A model generated the notes under the pieces. It was not told where the DNA came from. It saw only the letters and a program-made list of their open reading frames with translations, and made no database searches. Positions 9,118-17,108 of a DNA stretch of 40,030 nt are shown here, piece by piece. The DNA is from an uncultured Desulfovibrio sp. (GTDB lineage: Bacteria; Desulfobacterota; Desulfovibrionia; Desulfovibrionales; Desulfovibrionaceae), in NCBI GenBank assembly GCA_944327285.1, contig CALVHG010000023.1, forward strand, positions 1 to 40,030. The letters run 5' to 3'. Each line of letters opens with the position of its first letter. Positions within the stretch are counted from its first letter, which is position 1. The position numbers and the translations under genes were made by a program.

Positions 9118-10794
9118 ATTTCCCGCCTCGAAGGAAATCTCCAGGGACTGAAGCCCAGTCAGACCAAGGGCTTGCAGCGCCTGCTCAACCGACGCTTTCC
9201 GCAGGGAGACGTCTATACGCTTGAGCAGGCGCGCGAGCTTGCTCTTTTGTCGCGCGCTGTGGGCCGCCAGATCGGCCTGCTCATCAACCGCCGGGGGCGC
9301 GTGGAAATGGTCATCGTGGGCGAGCCCGGCAGTCTGCTCATTCCCGAACTGCCGCGCAGCCGCGTGGGCGCGGATCGTCTGCGCGGTCTGCGTCTGCTCC
9401 ATACGCACCTGACGCCCGATCTGCTCAGTCAGGAAGACCTGATGGACATGCTCTTCCTGCGTCTCGACGCGGTCATTGCCCTGAGCGTCAACCCCGCGGG
9501 CGACCCTGTGCAGTGGCAGGCGGCGCATCTGCTGCCCGGCCCCGGCGACGCGCCCTATCGCGTGGACGCCCCCCGCCCCTGGGAACGCACCGCCGCCGAC
9601 CTTGCCGCCACGGCGGAAGCTCTGGAAGAAGAGCTGGCCCGCGACGGCAGCGATGCGCGGGCGGCTTCCGACGCGCCCCGCGCCCTGCTGGTTTCCGTTT
9701 CCAGCCTGCCGCGCATTCAGCAGGAACGCCATCTTGACGAGCTGGCGGAACTGGCCCGCACGGCGGGTCTTGAAGTTGCCGGCCGCATGGTGCAGCGCGT
9801 GGCGCAGGTCAATCCCAAGTTCATCATGGGCAAGGGGAAAATGGCCGAACTGGAAGTGCTCGCACTTCAGCATCATGCCGGAACCCTCGTCTTTGACGGC
9901 GAGCTTGCCCCGGCGCAGCTGCATAATCTTGCGGACATCACCGAGCGCAAGGTGCTTGATCGCACCCAGCTTATTCTGGATATCTTCGCCCAGCATGCCG
10001 TGACCAGCGCCGGCAAACTACAGGTGGAGCTGGCCCAGCTGCGCTATACGCAGCCCCGGCTGACAGGCAAGAACCGCGCTATGGACAGGCTCATGGGCGG
10101 CATCGGCGGACGCGGTCCCGGCGAAACCAAGTTGGAAACGGATCGCCGCCGTATCCGCGATCGCATGGCCCGTCTGCGCAAGGAGCTCGACCGTCTGCGC
10201 AATCAGCGGGCCTTCACCCGCGGCCGTCGCAACCGACAGGGTATCCCCCTGGCCGCCCTCGTCGGCTACACCAATGCGGGCAAGTCCACCCTGCTTAACA
10301 ATCTGACGCGCTCGGATGTTCTGGCCGAAAACAAGCTCTTTGCCACGCTCGATCCCACTACCCGGCGGCTTCGCTTCCCTGCGGAACGGGAAATCATTCT
10401 TGCCGATACCGTTGGTTTCATCCGCAATCTGCCCAAAGAGCTCATGGACGCCTTCCGGGCCACCCTGGAAGAACTCGACGCGGCCGATGTGCTTGTGCAT
10501 GTGGCCGACGCTTCCCACCCTGATCTTGTCCTGCAAATGGAATCGGTGGAAACCATTCTGGAAGAGCTGGAACTGCATGAGCGCCCGCGTCTGCTCGTGC
10601 TCAACAAGTGGGACAAACTCCCTGTCCCCGCTCGCGCCGAGCTTCAGGACGCCTTCCCCCATGCGCTGGGCGTGTCCGCCCTTACCGGCGACGGACTCAA
10701 CGCCCTGCTGCGCCGTCTGGAAGAACTGCTCCTGCAACCGCACCCCCTCGCCATTCCCGTCTTTCCCGACGACGCCTCGTCGCCGCTTCAGTAA
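9118..10794 (+). CDS. hflX: Ribosome-associated GTPase HflX, probable ATT start
   Basis: HflX is a GTPase that splits or rescues stalled 70S ribosomes. From ATT at 9118 the product is 558 residues. The middle region has the HflX nucleotide-binding domain (MGKGKMAELEVLA, FDGELAPAQLHNL, DRTQLILDIF), then GGRGPGETKLETDRRRI, then the G domain: GYTNAGKST near residue 383, TLDPTTRRL, DTVGFIRNLP and NKWD near residue 496. The first ATG/GTG/TTG is a TTG at 9172, which has no well-placed ribosome site and cuts off residues 1-18 (GNLQGLKPSQTKGLQRL), a segment I recall as conserved in many HflX proteins. GGAG at 9108-9111 lies 6 bases before ATT 9118, one base after the purH stop. The N-terminus is also longer than in E. 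coli HflX. Confidence 0.88.
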   Translation: MSRLEGNLQGLKPSQTKGLQRLLNRRFPQGDVYTLEQARELALLSRAVGRQIGLLINRRGRVEMVIVGEPGSLLIPELPRSRVGADRLRGLRLLHTHLTPDLLSQEDLMDMLFLRLDAVIALSVNPAGDPVQWQAAHLLPGPGDAPYRVDAPRPWERTAADLAATAEALEEELARDGSDARAASDAPRALLVSVSSLPRIQQERHLDELAELARTAGLEVAGRMVQRVAQVNPKFIMGKGKMAELEVLALQHHAGTLVFDGELAPAQLHNLADITERKVLDRTQLILDIFAQHAVTSAGKLQVELAQLRYTQPRLTGKNRAMDRLMGGIGGRGPGETKLETDRRRIRDRMARLRKELDRLRNQRAFTRGRRNRQGIPLAALVGYTNAGKSTLLNNLTRSDVLAENKLFATLDPTTRRLRFPAEREIILADTVGFIRNLPKELMDAFRATLEELDAADVLVHVADASHPDLVLQMESVETILEELELHERPRLLVLNKWDKLPVPARAELQDAFPHALGVSALTGDGLNALLRRLEELLLQPHPLAIPVFPDDASSPLQ

Positions 10795-10824
10795 CAACGC
10801 GCGCTTTCAGCACTTTTTTTGAAA

Positions 10825-10850
10825 GGGGTTTCCTTCCCCCCAGAAAAACA
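10825..10850 (-). repeat. Element B terminal fragment
   Basis: GGGGTTTCCTTCCCCCCAG followed by AAAAACA repeats almost exactly the end of element B at 332-357. The rest of B is missing, so this is a stub 31 bases after the hflX stop. Confidence 0.6.
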
Positions 10851-10884
10851 ATAATTCCGCCATCAGAATAACTCCCGCCCCCAA

Positions 10885-10916
10885 CAAAAAAACCGCCCCT
10901 CGCAAGAAGGGCGGTT
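10885..10916 (-). terminator. Rho-independent terminator of the cytochrome gene
   Basis: AACCGCCC (10891-10898) pairs with GGGCGGTT (10909-10916). Read on the minus strand the stem is followed by a run of T, 60 bases past the cytochrome stop codon. Confidence 0.8.
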
Positions 10917-10975
10917 CGTCGTCGGTTCCCGGCGGGGGCGGCGCGAAGGACGCGCCGCCTGTCCCGCAGTGAAAA

Positions 10976-11809
10976 CTACGGATGATCCTTGAACTTGTTC
11001 ATGAGGGCCGAGCGGCCGTCATGACAGGGCGTGCAGTCCATGACGCCCTTGGCCCAGTTGGCCTCGTTGCCCTTGGTCTGATGGCATTCGCCACAGGCCT
11101 TGACGGAATCCTGCTTGGCAAAGACGCCCTTGAAATCCTTGCCCTGTTCAATCTTGGCATTGAGGATTTCCACGGCCTTGCGACAGACGTCGGCGGTCAG
11201 ACGGCCGCAACGCTCGTTGCGGGCCTTGCTGGTGGCTTCCGTCTGGCTGGCGTAACACCATTTGGAAACGGAGATATGGCACAGCACGGAACCGGAGGCA
11301 TTCTGATGCAGATTGCCCTTCACGCCCTTGGCGGCTTCGCCGGGGTTGAAGATGGGCAGCGAGGTTTTTTCGTACCAGCGGTACAACTCGTTGACCATGG
11401 GCGTGCGCTCGTCGCGGCCCCAGAACAGGGCGTAGGCGGCAGCGGCCCCGTAAAGCGCGCCGCAGATGGTGCCCCAGTCGGAAATACCGCCCTTGTTGGC
11501 TTCCAGCATGGCAAAGGGGAACTGATTGTACGGCGCGCCGTACTTTTCGCCCATGACGCCGATGATGCCGTAAAAGACGCCGTAGCCGCAGGCGTAGCCC
11601 TTGTGCCAGTAGCCGTCATAAGCCACCAGCGCGCACTCTGCGGGGTCCAGCTTGTGGGGCTTCCAGCCGAAATCGCCGTTCACCTGCTGGAATCTGCCCG
11701 CGGGGGCCTTTTCCGCCGCGCTCGCTTCGCCGCCCAGCAGCGCCGCCGCGCCGCCGACAGCCATGCAACCGCCCAGTCCACACAACATCTGACGTCTGCT
11801 CAGAGCCAT
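10976..11809 (-). CDS. Tat-exported dihaem cytochrome c, split-Soret type
   Basis: The 277-residue precursor starts with a twin-arginine signal (ALSRRQMLCGLGG, then a hydrophobic stretch ending ASAAE), so it is exported folded to the periplasm. Two haem c sites lie at the C-terminus: CGECH at 239-243 and CTPCH at 259-263. The central region is Cys- and Gly-rich (GYACGYGVFYGIIG, ISDWGTICGALYGA, CHISVSKWC) and resembles the C-GCAxxG-C-C family; this layout fits the split-Soret cytochrome c described in Desulfovibrio desulfuricans, which as I recall also carries an iron-sulphur centre. The role in electron transfer is inferred. The start at 11809 has AAGGAG 8 bases upstream and places the signal peptide correctly. 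It is a single gene with its own terminator, divergent from dnaK. Confidence 0.78.
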   Translation of the reverse strand: MALSRRQMLCGLGGCMAVGGAAALLGGEASAAEKAPAGRFQQVNGDFGWKPHKLDPAECALVAYDGYWHKGYACGYGVFYGIIGVMGEKYGAPYNQFPFAMLEANKGGISDWGTICGALYGAAAAYALFWGRDERTPMVNELYRWYEKTSLPIFNPGEAAKGVKGNLHQNASGSVLCHISVSKWCYASQTEATSKARNERCGRLTADVCRKAVEILNAKIEQGKDFKGVFAKQDSVKACGECHQTKGNEANWAKGVMDCTPCHDGRSALMNKFKDHP

Positions 11810-11879
11810 GACTCTCTCCTTGGTAATACTCTCCCCCGCCCGTACTGGAAGGGGATGAAACGTCGTTTTGTACAATCTT

Positions 11880-11909
11880 TCACTACGCCCAGTCTCCCCG
11901 TAAGGTCAA
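11880..11909 (-). promoter_or_regulatory. Possible promoter of the cytochrome gene
   Basis: On the minus strand TTGACC (11909-11904) is followed after 18 bases by TAGTGA (11885-11880). The -10 match is weak. Confidence 0.3.
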
Positions 11910-11933
11910 TAAGGCTCCAGCGCGAAAAAACGA

Positions 11934-11963
11934 CTTTTGCAAAAAAATATTCTTTCCCCCTCT
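11934..11963 (+). promoter_or_regulatory. Possible heat-shock (sigma-32-like) promoter of dnaK
   Basis: CTTTTGC (11934-11940) and CCCCTCT (11957-11963) are 16 bases apart and resemble a degenerate sigma-32 promoter. No CIRCE operator is visible before dnaK. Weak pattern match. Confidence 0.25.
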
Positions 11964-12035
11964 GGACGTGTGGAGAGAACGACTTACTTACTAGCTCGAA
12001 GATGACAGATTTCCCCTTGAGGAGGGTTTTTCCAT

Positions 12036-13949
12036 ATGTCTAAGATTATCGGTATCGACCTTGGGACGACGAACTCCTGCGTTTACGTCATGGAGGGCAA
12101 GGATCCCAAGTGCATCACCAACCCCGAAGGCGGTCGCACGACGCCTTCCGTCGTTGCCTTCACCGACAAGGAACGCCTGGTGGGCGAAATCGCAAAGCGT
12201 CAGTCCGTCACCAACCCCAAACGCACCATCTTCGCCATCAAGCGTCTGATGGGCCGCAAGTTCGCTTCGCCCGAAGTGGATCGCTGGAAGGAGCATTCTC
12301 CTTATACGATCACCAAGGCCGCCAATGACGACGCCGGCGTGGAAGTGGACGGCCGCGTTTACAGCGCGCCCGAAGTTTCGGCCATGATTCTGGCCAAACT
12401 GAAGGCCGACGCCGAAGCCTACCTCGGCGAAACGGTTTCCGAAGCCGTCATCACCGTGCCTGCCTACTTCAACGACGCCCAGCGTCAGGCCACCAAGGAC
12501 GCCGGCCGCATTGCCGGTCTGGAAGTGAAGCGTATCATCAACGAACCGACGGCCGCTTCGCTGGCCTACGGCTTCGATAAGAAGGCCAATGAAAAGATCG
12601 CGGTCTTCGACCTTGGCGGCGGCACGTTCGATATTTCCATCCTTGAAGTGGGCGACAACGTCGTGGAAGTGCGCGCCACCAACGGCGACACCTTCCTCGG
12701 CGGCGAAGACTTCGACCAGCGCGTCATCAACTACCTGGTGGAAGAATTCAAGAAGGATAACGGCGGCATCGACCTGTCCAAGGACAGCATGGCTCTGCAG
12801 CGCCTGAAGGAAGCGGCGGAAAAGGCCAAGAAGGACCTTTCCACCTCTATGGAAGCGGAAGTCAACCTGCCCTTCATCACGGCGGATCAGACCGGCCCCA
12901 AGCATCTGACCATGAAGATCAGCCGCGCCAAGCTGGAATCGCTGGTGAGCGACCTTGTGGATCGCACCATCGAGCCCTGCCGCAAGGCGCTCAAGGACGC
13001 CGGCCTGCAGCCCAATCAGATCGACGAAGTCATCCTGGTTGGCGGCATGACCCGTATGCCTCTGGTGCAGAAGGTTGTGGGCGAATTCTTCGGCAAGGAC
13101 CCCAACCGCTCCGTGAACCCCGACGAAGTGGTCGCCATGGGCGCCGCCATTCAGGGCGGCATCCTGACCGGCGATGTGAAGGACGTGCTGCTGCTTGACG
13201 TGACGCCGCTTTCCCTCGGCATCGAAACCATGGGCGGCGTGTTTACCAAGCTGATTGAGCGCAATACGACCATCCCGACGCGCAAGAGCAACGTTTTCAC
13301 AACGGCGGCCGACAATCAGCCTTCGGTGACCATCCACGTCTTCCAGGGCGAACGTCCCATGGCGGCGGACAACATGCGCCTCGGCGCCTTTGACCTGACC
13401 GGCATTCCCCCGGCGCCCCGCGGCGTGCCGCAGATCGAAGTGACCTTCGACATCGACGCCAACGGCATCGTGAAGGTTTCCGCCAAGGACCTTGGCACGG
13501 GCAAGGAACAGTCCATCAAGATTCAGTCCTCGTCCGGCCTGTCCGAAGAAGACATCCAGCGTCTGGTGCGCGAAGCTGAACAGCATGCTAGCGACGACAA
13601 GAAGAAGCAGGAGCTGATCGAAGCCCGCAACCATGCCGACAGCCTGATTTACGGCACCGAAAAGTCGCTCAACGATCTGGGCGACAAGGCCGACGCGGCG
13701 CTGAAGAGCGATCTGGAAGGCAAGATTGCCGCCCTGCGCAAGGAAATGGAAGGCGAAAACACCGACGCCATCAAGGCTGCCACCGAAGAACTGGCCAAGG
13801 CCTCGCATAAGCTGGCCGAACAGCTCTATCAGCAGCAGTCCCAGAATGCTGGCGCTCAGCCCGGCGGCGCTGCGGGCGCTCAGCCTGGCGGCAATGCCGG
13901 CAACGGCGGCGACGATGTTGTGGATGCCGACTACGAAGTGAAGAAGTAA
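12036..13949 (+). CDS. dnaK: Chaperone DnaK (Hsp70)
   Basis: The 637-residue cytosolic Hsp70 has normal length. The ATPase domain shows [18 protein letters not shown] at the N-terminus, [16 protein letters not shown] and [17 protein letters not shown]. The substrate-binding domain and helical lid follow, and a Gly/Ala-rich linker leads to the C-terminal [10 protein letters not shown], a DnaK-type tail. It folds nascent and stressed proteins with DnaJ and GrpE, neither of which is adjacent here. GAGGAGGG lies 8 bases before ATG. It is followed directly by a strong terminator, so it appears to be transcribed alone. Its codon use is very GC-rich at third positions, as expected for a highly expressed gene here. 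Confidence 0.98.
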   Translation: MSKIIGIDLGTTNSCVYVMEGKDPKCITNPEGGRTTPSVVAFTDKERLVGEIAKRQSVTNPKRTIFAIKRLMGRKFASPEVDRWKEHSPYTITKAANDDAGVEVDGRVYSAPEVSAMILAKLKADAEAYLGETVSEAVITVPAYFNDAQRQATKDAGRIAGLEVKRIINEPTAASLAYGFDKKANEKIAVFDLGGGTFDISILEVGDNVVEVRATNGDTFLGGEDFDQRVINYLVEEFKKDNGGIDLSKDSMALQRLKEAAEKAKKDLSTSMEAEVNLPFITADQTGPKHLTMKISRAKLESLVSDLVDRTIEPCRKALKDAGLQPNQIDEVILVGGMTRMPLVQKVVGEFFGKDPNRSVNPDEVVAMGAAIQGGILTGDVKDVLLLDVTPLSLGIETMGGVFTKLIERNTTIPTRKSNVFTTAADNQPSVTIHVFQGERPMAADNMRLGAFDLTGIPPAPRGVPQIEVTFDIDANGIVKVSAKDLGTGKEQSIKIQSSSGLSEEDIQRLVREAEQHASDDKKKQELIEARNHADSLIYGTEKSLNDLGDKADAALKSDLEGKIAALRKEMEGENTDAIKAATEELAKASHKLAEQLYQQQSQNAGAQPGGAAGAQPGGNAGNGGDDVVDADYEVKK

Positions 13950-13973
13950 ACCGACAGAGGCTTGCGCCTCTGC

Positions 13974-14021
13974 CCGGACAAAAAAAGCCCCCGGTCTTTG
14001 TCGGGGGCTTTTTTTGTCCGG
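13974..14021 (+). terminator. dnaK Rho-independent terminator
   Basis: A near-perfect inverted repeat: CCGGACAAAAAAAGCCCCC against its complement, with a GC core (GCCCCC/GGGGGC) and a run of seven T. A small stem, AGAGGC/GCCTCT at 13956-13971, precedes it. The repeat is symmetrical and could stop transcription from both sides. Confidence 0.92.
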
Positions 14022-14182
14022 CTCACGCGGGGGGCACCCCCTCTTGCCTATCTCCGATGCCTGTAATAATCTGAAACAGAATGTTTTCGGCGCACGGCTT
14101 GCGCGGAACTCTCCGTTCCGCGCCTCTGCCGTTCCCATGCCGGAGACGGTCTCAAACAAACGTCGTCTCCAAGGAGGTAGCC

Positions 14183-14410
14183 ATGACACGTTATCTGGCT
14201 CTGATTCTGTCCTGCCTGCTGCTGGTCGGCGGCGCGGTTCTCGGCAGCGGCTGTACGGCGCACCGCAACTATCATGACGGCGACAGATACCGTTCGGATC
14301 ATCGCCCGCCGCCTCCTCCGCCGCACAAGGAGCAGAGAAAGGACTACCGCCCCGATCACAGGCCGGACGGTCCTCCGCCCCACTATCGTTCTGACAAGAC
14401 GTATCGCTAG
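14183..14410 (+). CDS. Small secreted Pro/His/Arg-rich lipoprotein-like protein
   Basis: The 75-residue product has a hydrophobic N-terminal signal (TRYLALILSCLLLVGGAVLG) ending SGC, a lipobox-like site although position -3 is Gly instead of the usual Leu. The mature part is short, charged and Pro-rich (RPPPPPPHKEQRKDYRPDHR) with a second DGPPPHYRSD block, so it is probably disordered in the periplasm or at a membrane. AAGGAGG sits 5 bases before ATG, a strong ribosome site that makes the gene credible. Its stop codon TAG (14408-14410) is also the first three bases of the following element A copy. No function is recognised. Confidence 0.65.
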   Translation: MTRYLALILSCLLLVGGAVLGSGCTAHRNYHDGDRYRSDHRPPPPPPHKEQRKDYRPDHRPDGPPPHYRSDKTYR

Positions 14411-14552
14411 AGCGTTTTGCTTGAAAAACAAGAACGCGAAACGGTGGTACACGCCGCACGGCCTGAAGCGAGCGGAACACCGCGTTTTTTCTCGCGAAAC
14501 GACAGGCCGTATAGTTTGAAACGCACAGCGTTTCAAACTAACAAGAATCTGA
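14408..14552 (-). repeat. Element A copy 3 (degenerate)
   Basis: Reverse orientation. It starts TAGAGCGTTT, keeps the GAAACGACAGGCCGTATAG block and hairpin I (GTTTGAAACGC / GCGTTTCAAAC), and fades out after CAAACTAACAAG. Hairpins III and IV have decayed. Its first TAG is the stop codon of the lipoprotein gene. Confidence 0.8.
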
Positions 14553-14708
14553 GAGGCAGGCAGTCCGGTTCCGGACGGAAATTCCGCGTTGCCGCCATCG
14601 GCATAAGCTGCTTTTCCCCGGCAGCGCCGCCACATGAAAACTCTCCGGCAGACGGGTTGCGAGCCCCGGTTCGGGACTCGGCAATGCCGGGAAAATATAC
14701 GTATATCG

Positions 14709-14735
14709 AGGGGAGGGGTCCTGTCCCCCTCCCCT
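14709..14735 (+). terminator. G-rich hairpin between two A copies
   Basis: AGGGGAGGGG (14709-14718) pairs with CCCCTCCCCT (14726-14735), followed by only two more T. It may terminate transcription from the lipoprotein side. The stretch 14553-14708 otherwise shows no gene. Confidence 0.45.
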
Positions 14736-14745
14736 TTGCGTGTTC

Positions 14746-14893
14746 TAGAGCGTTTCAACTTTGAAAAAGGTGAAACGCGAGGCGGCGGCACGGCGCCGCC
14801 CGGCCCAAAGTGAGCGGAAAAGCTGCGCTTTTTCCGCGAAACGACAGGCCGTATGGTTTGAAACGCACAGCGTTTCAAACTAACAAGGCTCTA
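14746..14893 (-). repeat. Element A copy 4 (full length)
   Basis: A full 148-bp copy in reverse orientation, from TAGAGCGTTTCAACTTTGAA to AACAAGGCTCTA. All four hairpins are recognisable. It lies in the leader of the following binding-protein gene, 32 bases before its start codon. Confidence 0.92.
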
Positions 14894-14925
14894 TTCACAG
14901 GTTCAAATTTGTAAAGGAAGCCCAG

Positions 14926-16281
14926 ATGAAACAGAGAACGGCCCTCCTGTCCCTGCTGCTTGTCATGACGTTCAGTCTTTCGGCCTGCCAGATGCCGGGT
15001 CTGCAACGCGCCACGACGCCTCCGCCCCCCTCGGAACCGCAGATTGCCCTGGCGCTCCCGCGCAGCGGTCCCTATGCTCCTATTGCCGGAAAAATCATTC
15101 AGGGGGCTAACCTGGCCGTCAAGGAACTGCAAACCAACGGCATCAAGATTAAGCTGAACGTCATCAACACTTCCGCCGGCGACTGGATAGCCAAGGTTAA
15201 CGCCCTTCCTGCCGCCAACGCCGTCATCGGCGGCCCCCTGCACGGCTCCGCCTACGCCGCCGCGCGTAAGGCCGGACTGCTGGAAAAGCGGGCGTTCTTC
15301 GCCTTCATGCCCGCTCTGGAAACCGGCGACGAGGGCACGCGCGCGTGGCGCTTCTTCACCAGCCGCCGCGATCAGATTGACGCCATCGTTGACTTTTCCA
15401 CGGATACCCTGGGCATCCGCACCTTCGGCGCGTTCTATCCCGCGGATCAGTACAGCCTGCGCATGGTGAACCTGTTTGAAAACGCTCTCCAGGAAAAGGG
15501 CATGCCGCTGCAAAAGGCGTCCTACAACAGCGCCGACAGCAGCACCTGGCCCACGGCGGCGGCCCAGATTGTCAAGCCGACGCAAAAGGAAGGCAGCAGC
15601 ACCCCCATTCCCAATACGACATGCGAAGCTCTCTTCCTGCCCGGCGTCTGGAAGGACGTGCCGCAGATTACCACAAGCCTGCTCTATAACGGCGAGGATC
15701 GCCTTGTCCTGCTCGGCACGAACTCCTGGGAGCAGAGCCTCTCTGGAAAGAGCATTGCCGAATCCGACAAGTATCTGCTGACGGTCTTCCCCGGAGCCTG
15801 GGACCCGAACCGCGCTCCCAAGGCGCTGCGCACTCCCGGCAATGACTTCTGGGTTGCCCTCGGCTATGACTTTGCCCGCTTTGCCGCCAATATCAATCTT
15901 TCCTCCAGAGAATCCTCGCAGGCCATCACCGCGCGCATTCGCTCCCTGCGCATGCTCTGGGGCATGGCTCCCATTCAGTGGGATGACAACGGCGTCGCCC
16001 ATCAGAAGCTCTATCTCTTCCAGCCCGCCGCCAACGGCATTAAGCCGCTGGACGTGAGCGATTTCCGCCGGGTGCGCACTGCCGTGCAGCAGCGCGCCGC
16101 GCTGCGCATTCAGGGCCTGCCCGCCGTGGATGAGCAGGGGCAGCCGCTCGTGGAGGGTCTGCCCCCCATGCCGCAACCGGCCCAGCAGAACGCTACGACG
16201 CCTGCCGTGACGCCGCCCAGCGGCATCGGCACGACGCCTCTGCCGTCCTACAAGCTCCGCCTGCCGTCCAGCGCGCAATAA
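14926..16281 (+). CDS. Lipoprotein with periplasmic-binding fold (branched-chain amino acid receptor / LpoA-like)
   Basis: The 451-residue product has a lipoprotein signal peptide (LLSLLLVMTFSLSAC, a standard lipobox), a short Pro-rich linker, then a type I periplasmic binding-protein fold: IALALPRSGPYAPIAGKIIQGANLAVKEL is the characteristic first strand-helix of Leu/Ile/Val-receptor (ANF) proteins, followed by a GDWIAKVNALPAANAVIGGP segment. The last 60 residues are Pro/Ala-rich and low in complexity. Similar stand-alone lipoproteins are annotated as amino acid receptors or as penicillin-binding-protein activators (LpoA); no ABC permease genes are next to it, which favours a non-transport role, but this is inference. 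AAGGAAG lies 6 bases before ATG. It is followed by the gatC promoter region. Confidence 0.78.
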   Translation: MKQRTALLSLLLVMTFSLSACQMPGLQRATTPPPPSEPQIALALPRSGPYAPIAGKIIQGANLAVKELQTNGIKIKLNVINTSAGDWIAKVNALPAANAVIGGPLHGSAYAAARKAGLLEKRAFFAFMPALETGDEGTRAWRFFTSRRDQIDAIVDFSTDTLGIRTFGAFYPADQYSLRMVNLFENALQEKGMPLQKASYNSADSSTWPTAAAQIVKPTQKEGSSTPIPNTTCEALFLPGVWKDVPQITTSLLYNGEDRLVLLGTNSWEQSLSGKSIAESDKYLLTVFPGAWDPNRAPKALRTPGNDFWVALGYDFARFAANINLSSRESSQAITARIRSLRMLWGMAPIQWDDNGVAHQKLYLFQPAANGIKPLDVSDFRRVRTAVQQRAALRIQGLPAVDEQGQPLVEGLPPMPQPAQQNATTPAVTPPSGIGTTPLPSYKLRLPSSAQ

Positions 16282-16431
16282 AAACGCCTTCACATCCCGG
16301 CCAGTCTGTTTCCGCTTCCGGCGGGCACAGGCTGGCCGTCTCGCATATGAGGCGCGACCGCGCCGGAAACGGCGCTGCCGGAGAAAATGCCGGACAAGCC
16401 GCCGCAAGCCGCGAGACCTGCCATTTTTGCT

Positions 16432-16460
16432 TTGGCAGTCGGGACAGTTTCGGCTACTCT
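16432..16460 (+). promoter_or_regulatory. Putative sigma-70 promoter for gatC(A)
   Basis: TTGGCA (16432-16437) and TACTCT (16455-16460) are 17 bases apart, 56 bases before gatC. The preceding 150 bases hold nothing recognisable. Confidence 0.5.
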
Positions 16461-16516
16461 TTCGCTACCCGCCCGCCTGTGCGCGACGGCGGAACACACT
16501 ATTGAAGGAAGCGCGT

Positions 16517-16807
16517 ATGCCGCAAGAAATCAGCAAAGAAACTGTTGCCCATATGGCAACCCTCGCCCGCCTTTCCGTCACAGAAGAGGAAAAGGCCCTG
16601 TTCGCCCGGCAATTTGGCGATATTCTCGCCTATATGGATGTCCTCTCCAAAGTGGACACCACCGATGTCGAACCCATGTACAGCCCCGCCCTGCATGCGC
16701 CTGCCATGCGCGAGGACCGAGCCGAACGCCGTCGCAGCCGGGAAGAAGTGCTGCAAAATGCGCCGGAACGCGACGAAGGGCTCTTTATCGTCCCGCGCAT
16801 TGTTTAG
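16517..16807 (+). CDS. gatC: Asp/Glu-tRNA amidotransferase subunit C
   Basis: The 96-residue protein matches GatC: ISKETVAHMATLARLSVTEEE at the N-terminus, QFGDILAYMDVLSKVDTTDVEPM in the middle, and a C-terminal REDRAERR...NAPERDEGLFIVPRIV. GatC wraps around GatA and stabilises the GatCAB complex that turns Glu-tRNA(Gln) and Asp-tRNA(Asn) into Gln- and Asn-tRNA. GAAGGAA sits 6 bases before the chosen ATG; upstream codons lack support. It precedes gatA by 301 bases, unusually far, because an element A copy lies between them. Its stop codon TAG (16805-16807) coincides with the first bases of that copy. No gatB is in the window. Confidence 0.95.
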   Translation: MPQEISKETVAHMATLARLSVTEEEKALFARQFGDILAYMDVLSKVDTTDVEPMYSPALHAPAMREDRAERRRSREEVLQNAPERDEGLFIVPRIV

Positions 16808-16947
16808 TCATTTTCCGTTTGAAACGCTTCGCTTTTCAAACCATACGGTCCGTCGTTTCGCGGAAAAAGCACTATTTTTCCGCACACTTTGGGCCGTGCA
16901 GCGCCGGGTGCCTTGCGTTCTGCCCTGCTCAATAGCAAAACGCTCCA
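16805..16947 (+). repeat. Element A copy 5, between gatC and gatA
   Basis: Forward orientation with diverged ends (TAGTCATTTTCCGTTTGAAA ... AACGCTCCA). Hairpins I and II are clear. Hairpin IV has become GCGTTCTGC / GCAAAACGC with one mismatch. The following 160 bases to gatA show no gene. Confidence 0.85.
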
Positions 16948-17108
16948 GCCTGGACGCCCCTGCCCCCGTCGGAGCACAACGGCTTTCGGCCAACGATATG
17001 GGTACGGAGCCCTCGCGCTGTTCCGGTTGATCATGCGTTTTTGCCGCAACACACGCGGCGGACGGAGCGCTTCGACACGCAACGACTTTCGATTCAGGAA
17101 TACCTGCC

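Noticed and set aside
11991..14480. Minus-strand frame opposite dnaK
   Set aside because: It is an antisense shadow of dnaK and even runs into element A.
16282..16516. Possible small gene between the binding lipoprotein and gatC
   Set aside because: No frame has a ribosome site; the region is better explained as the gatC promoter region.
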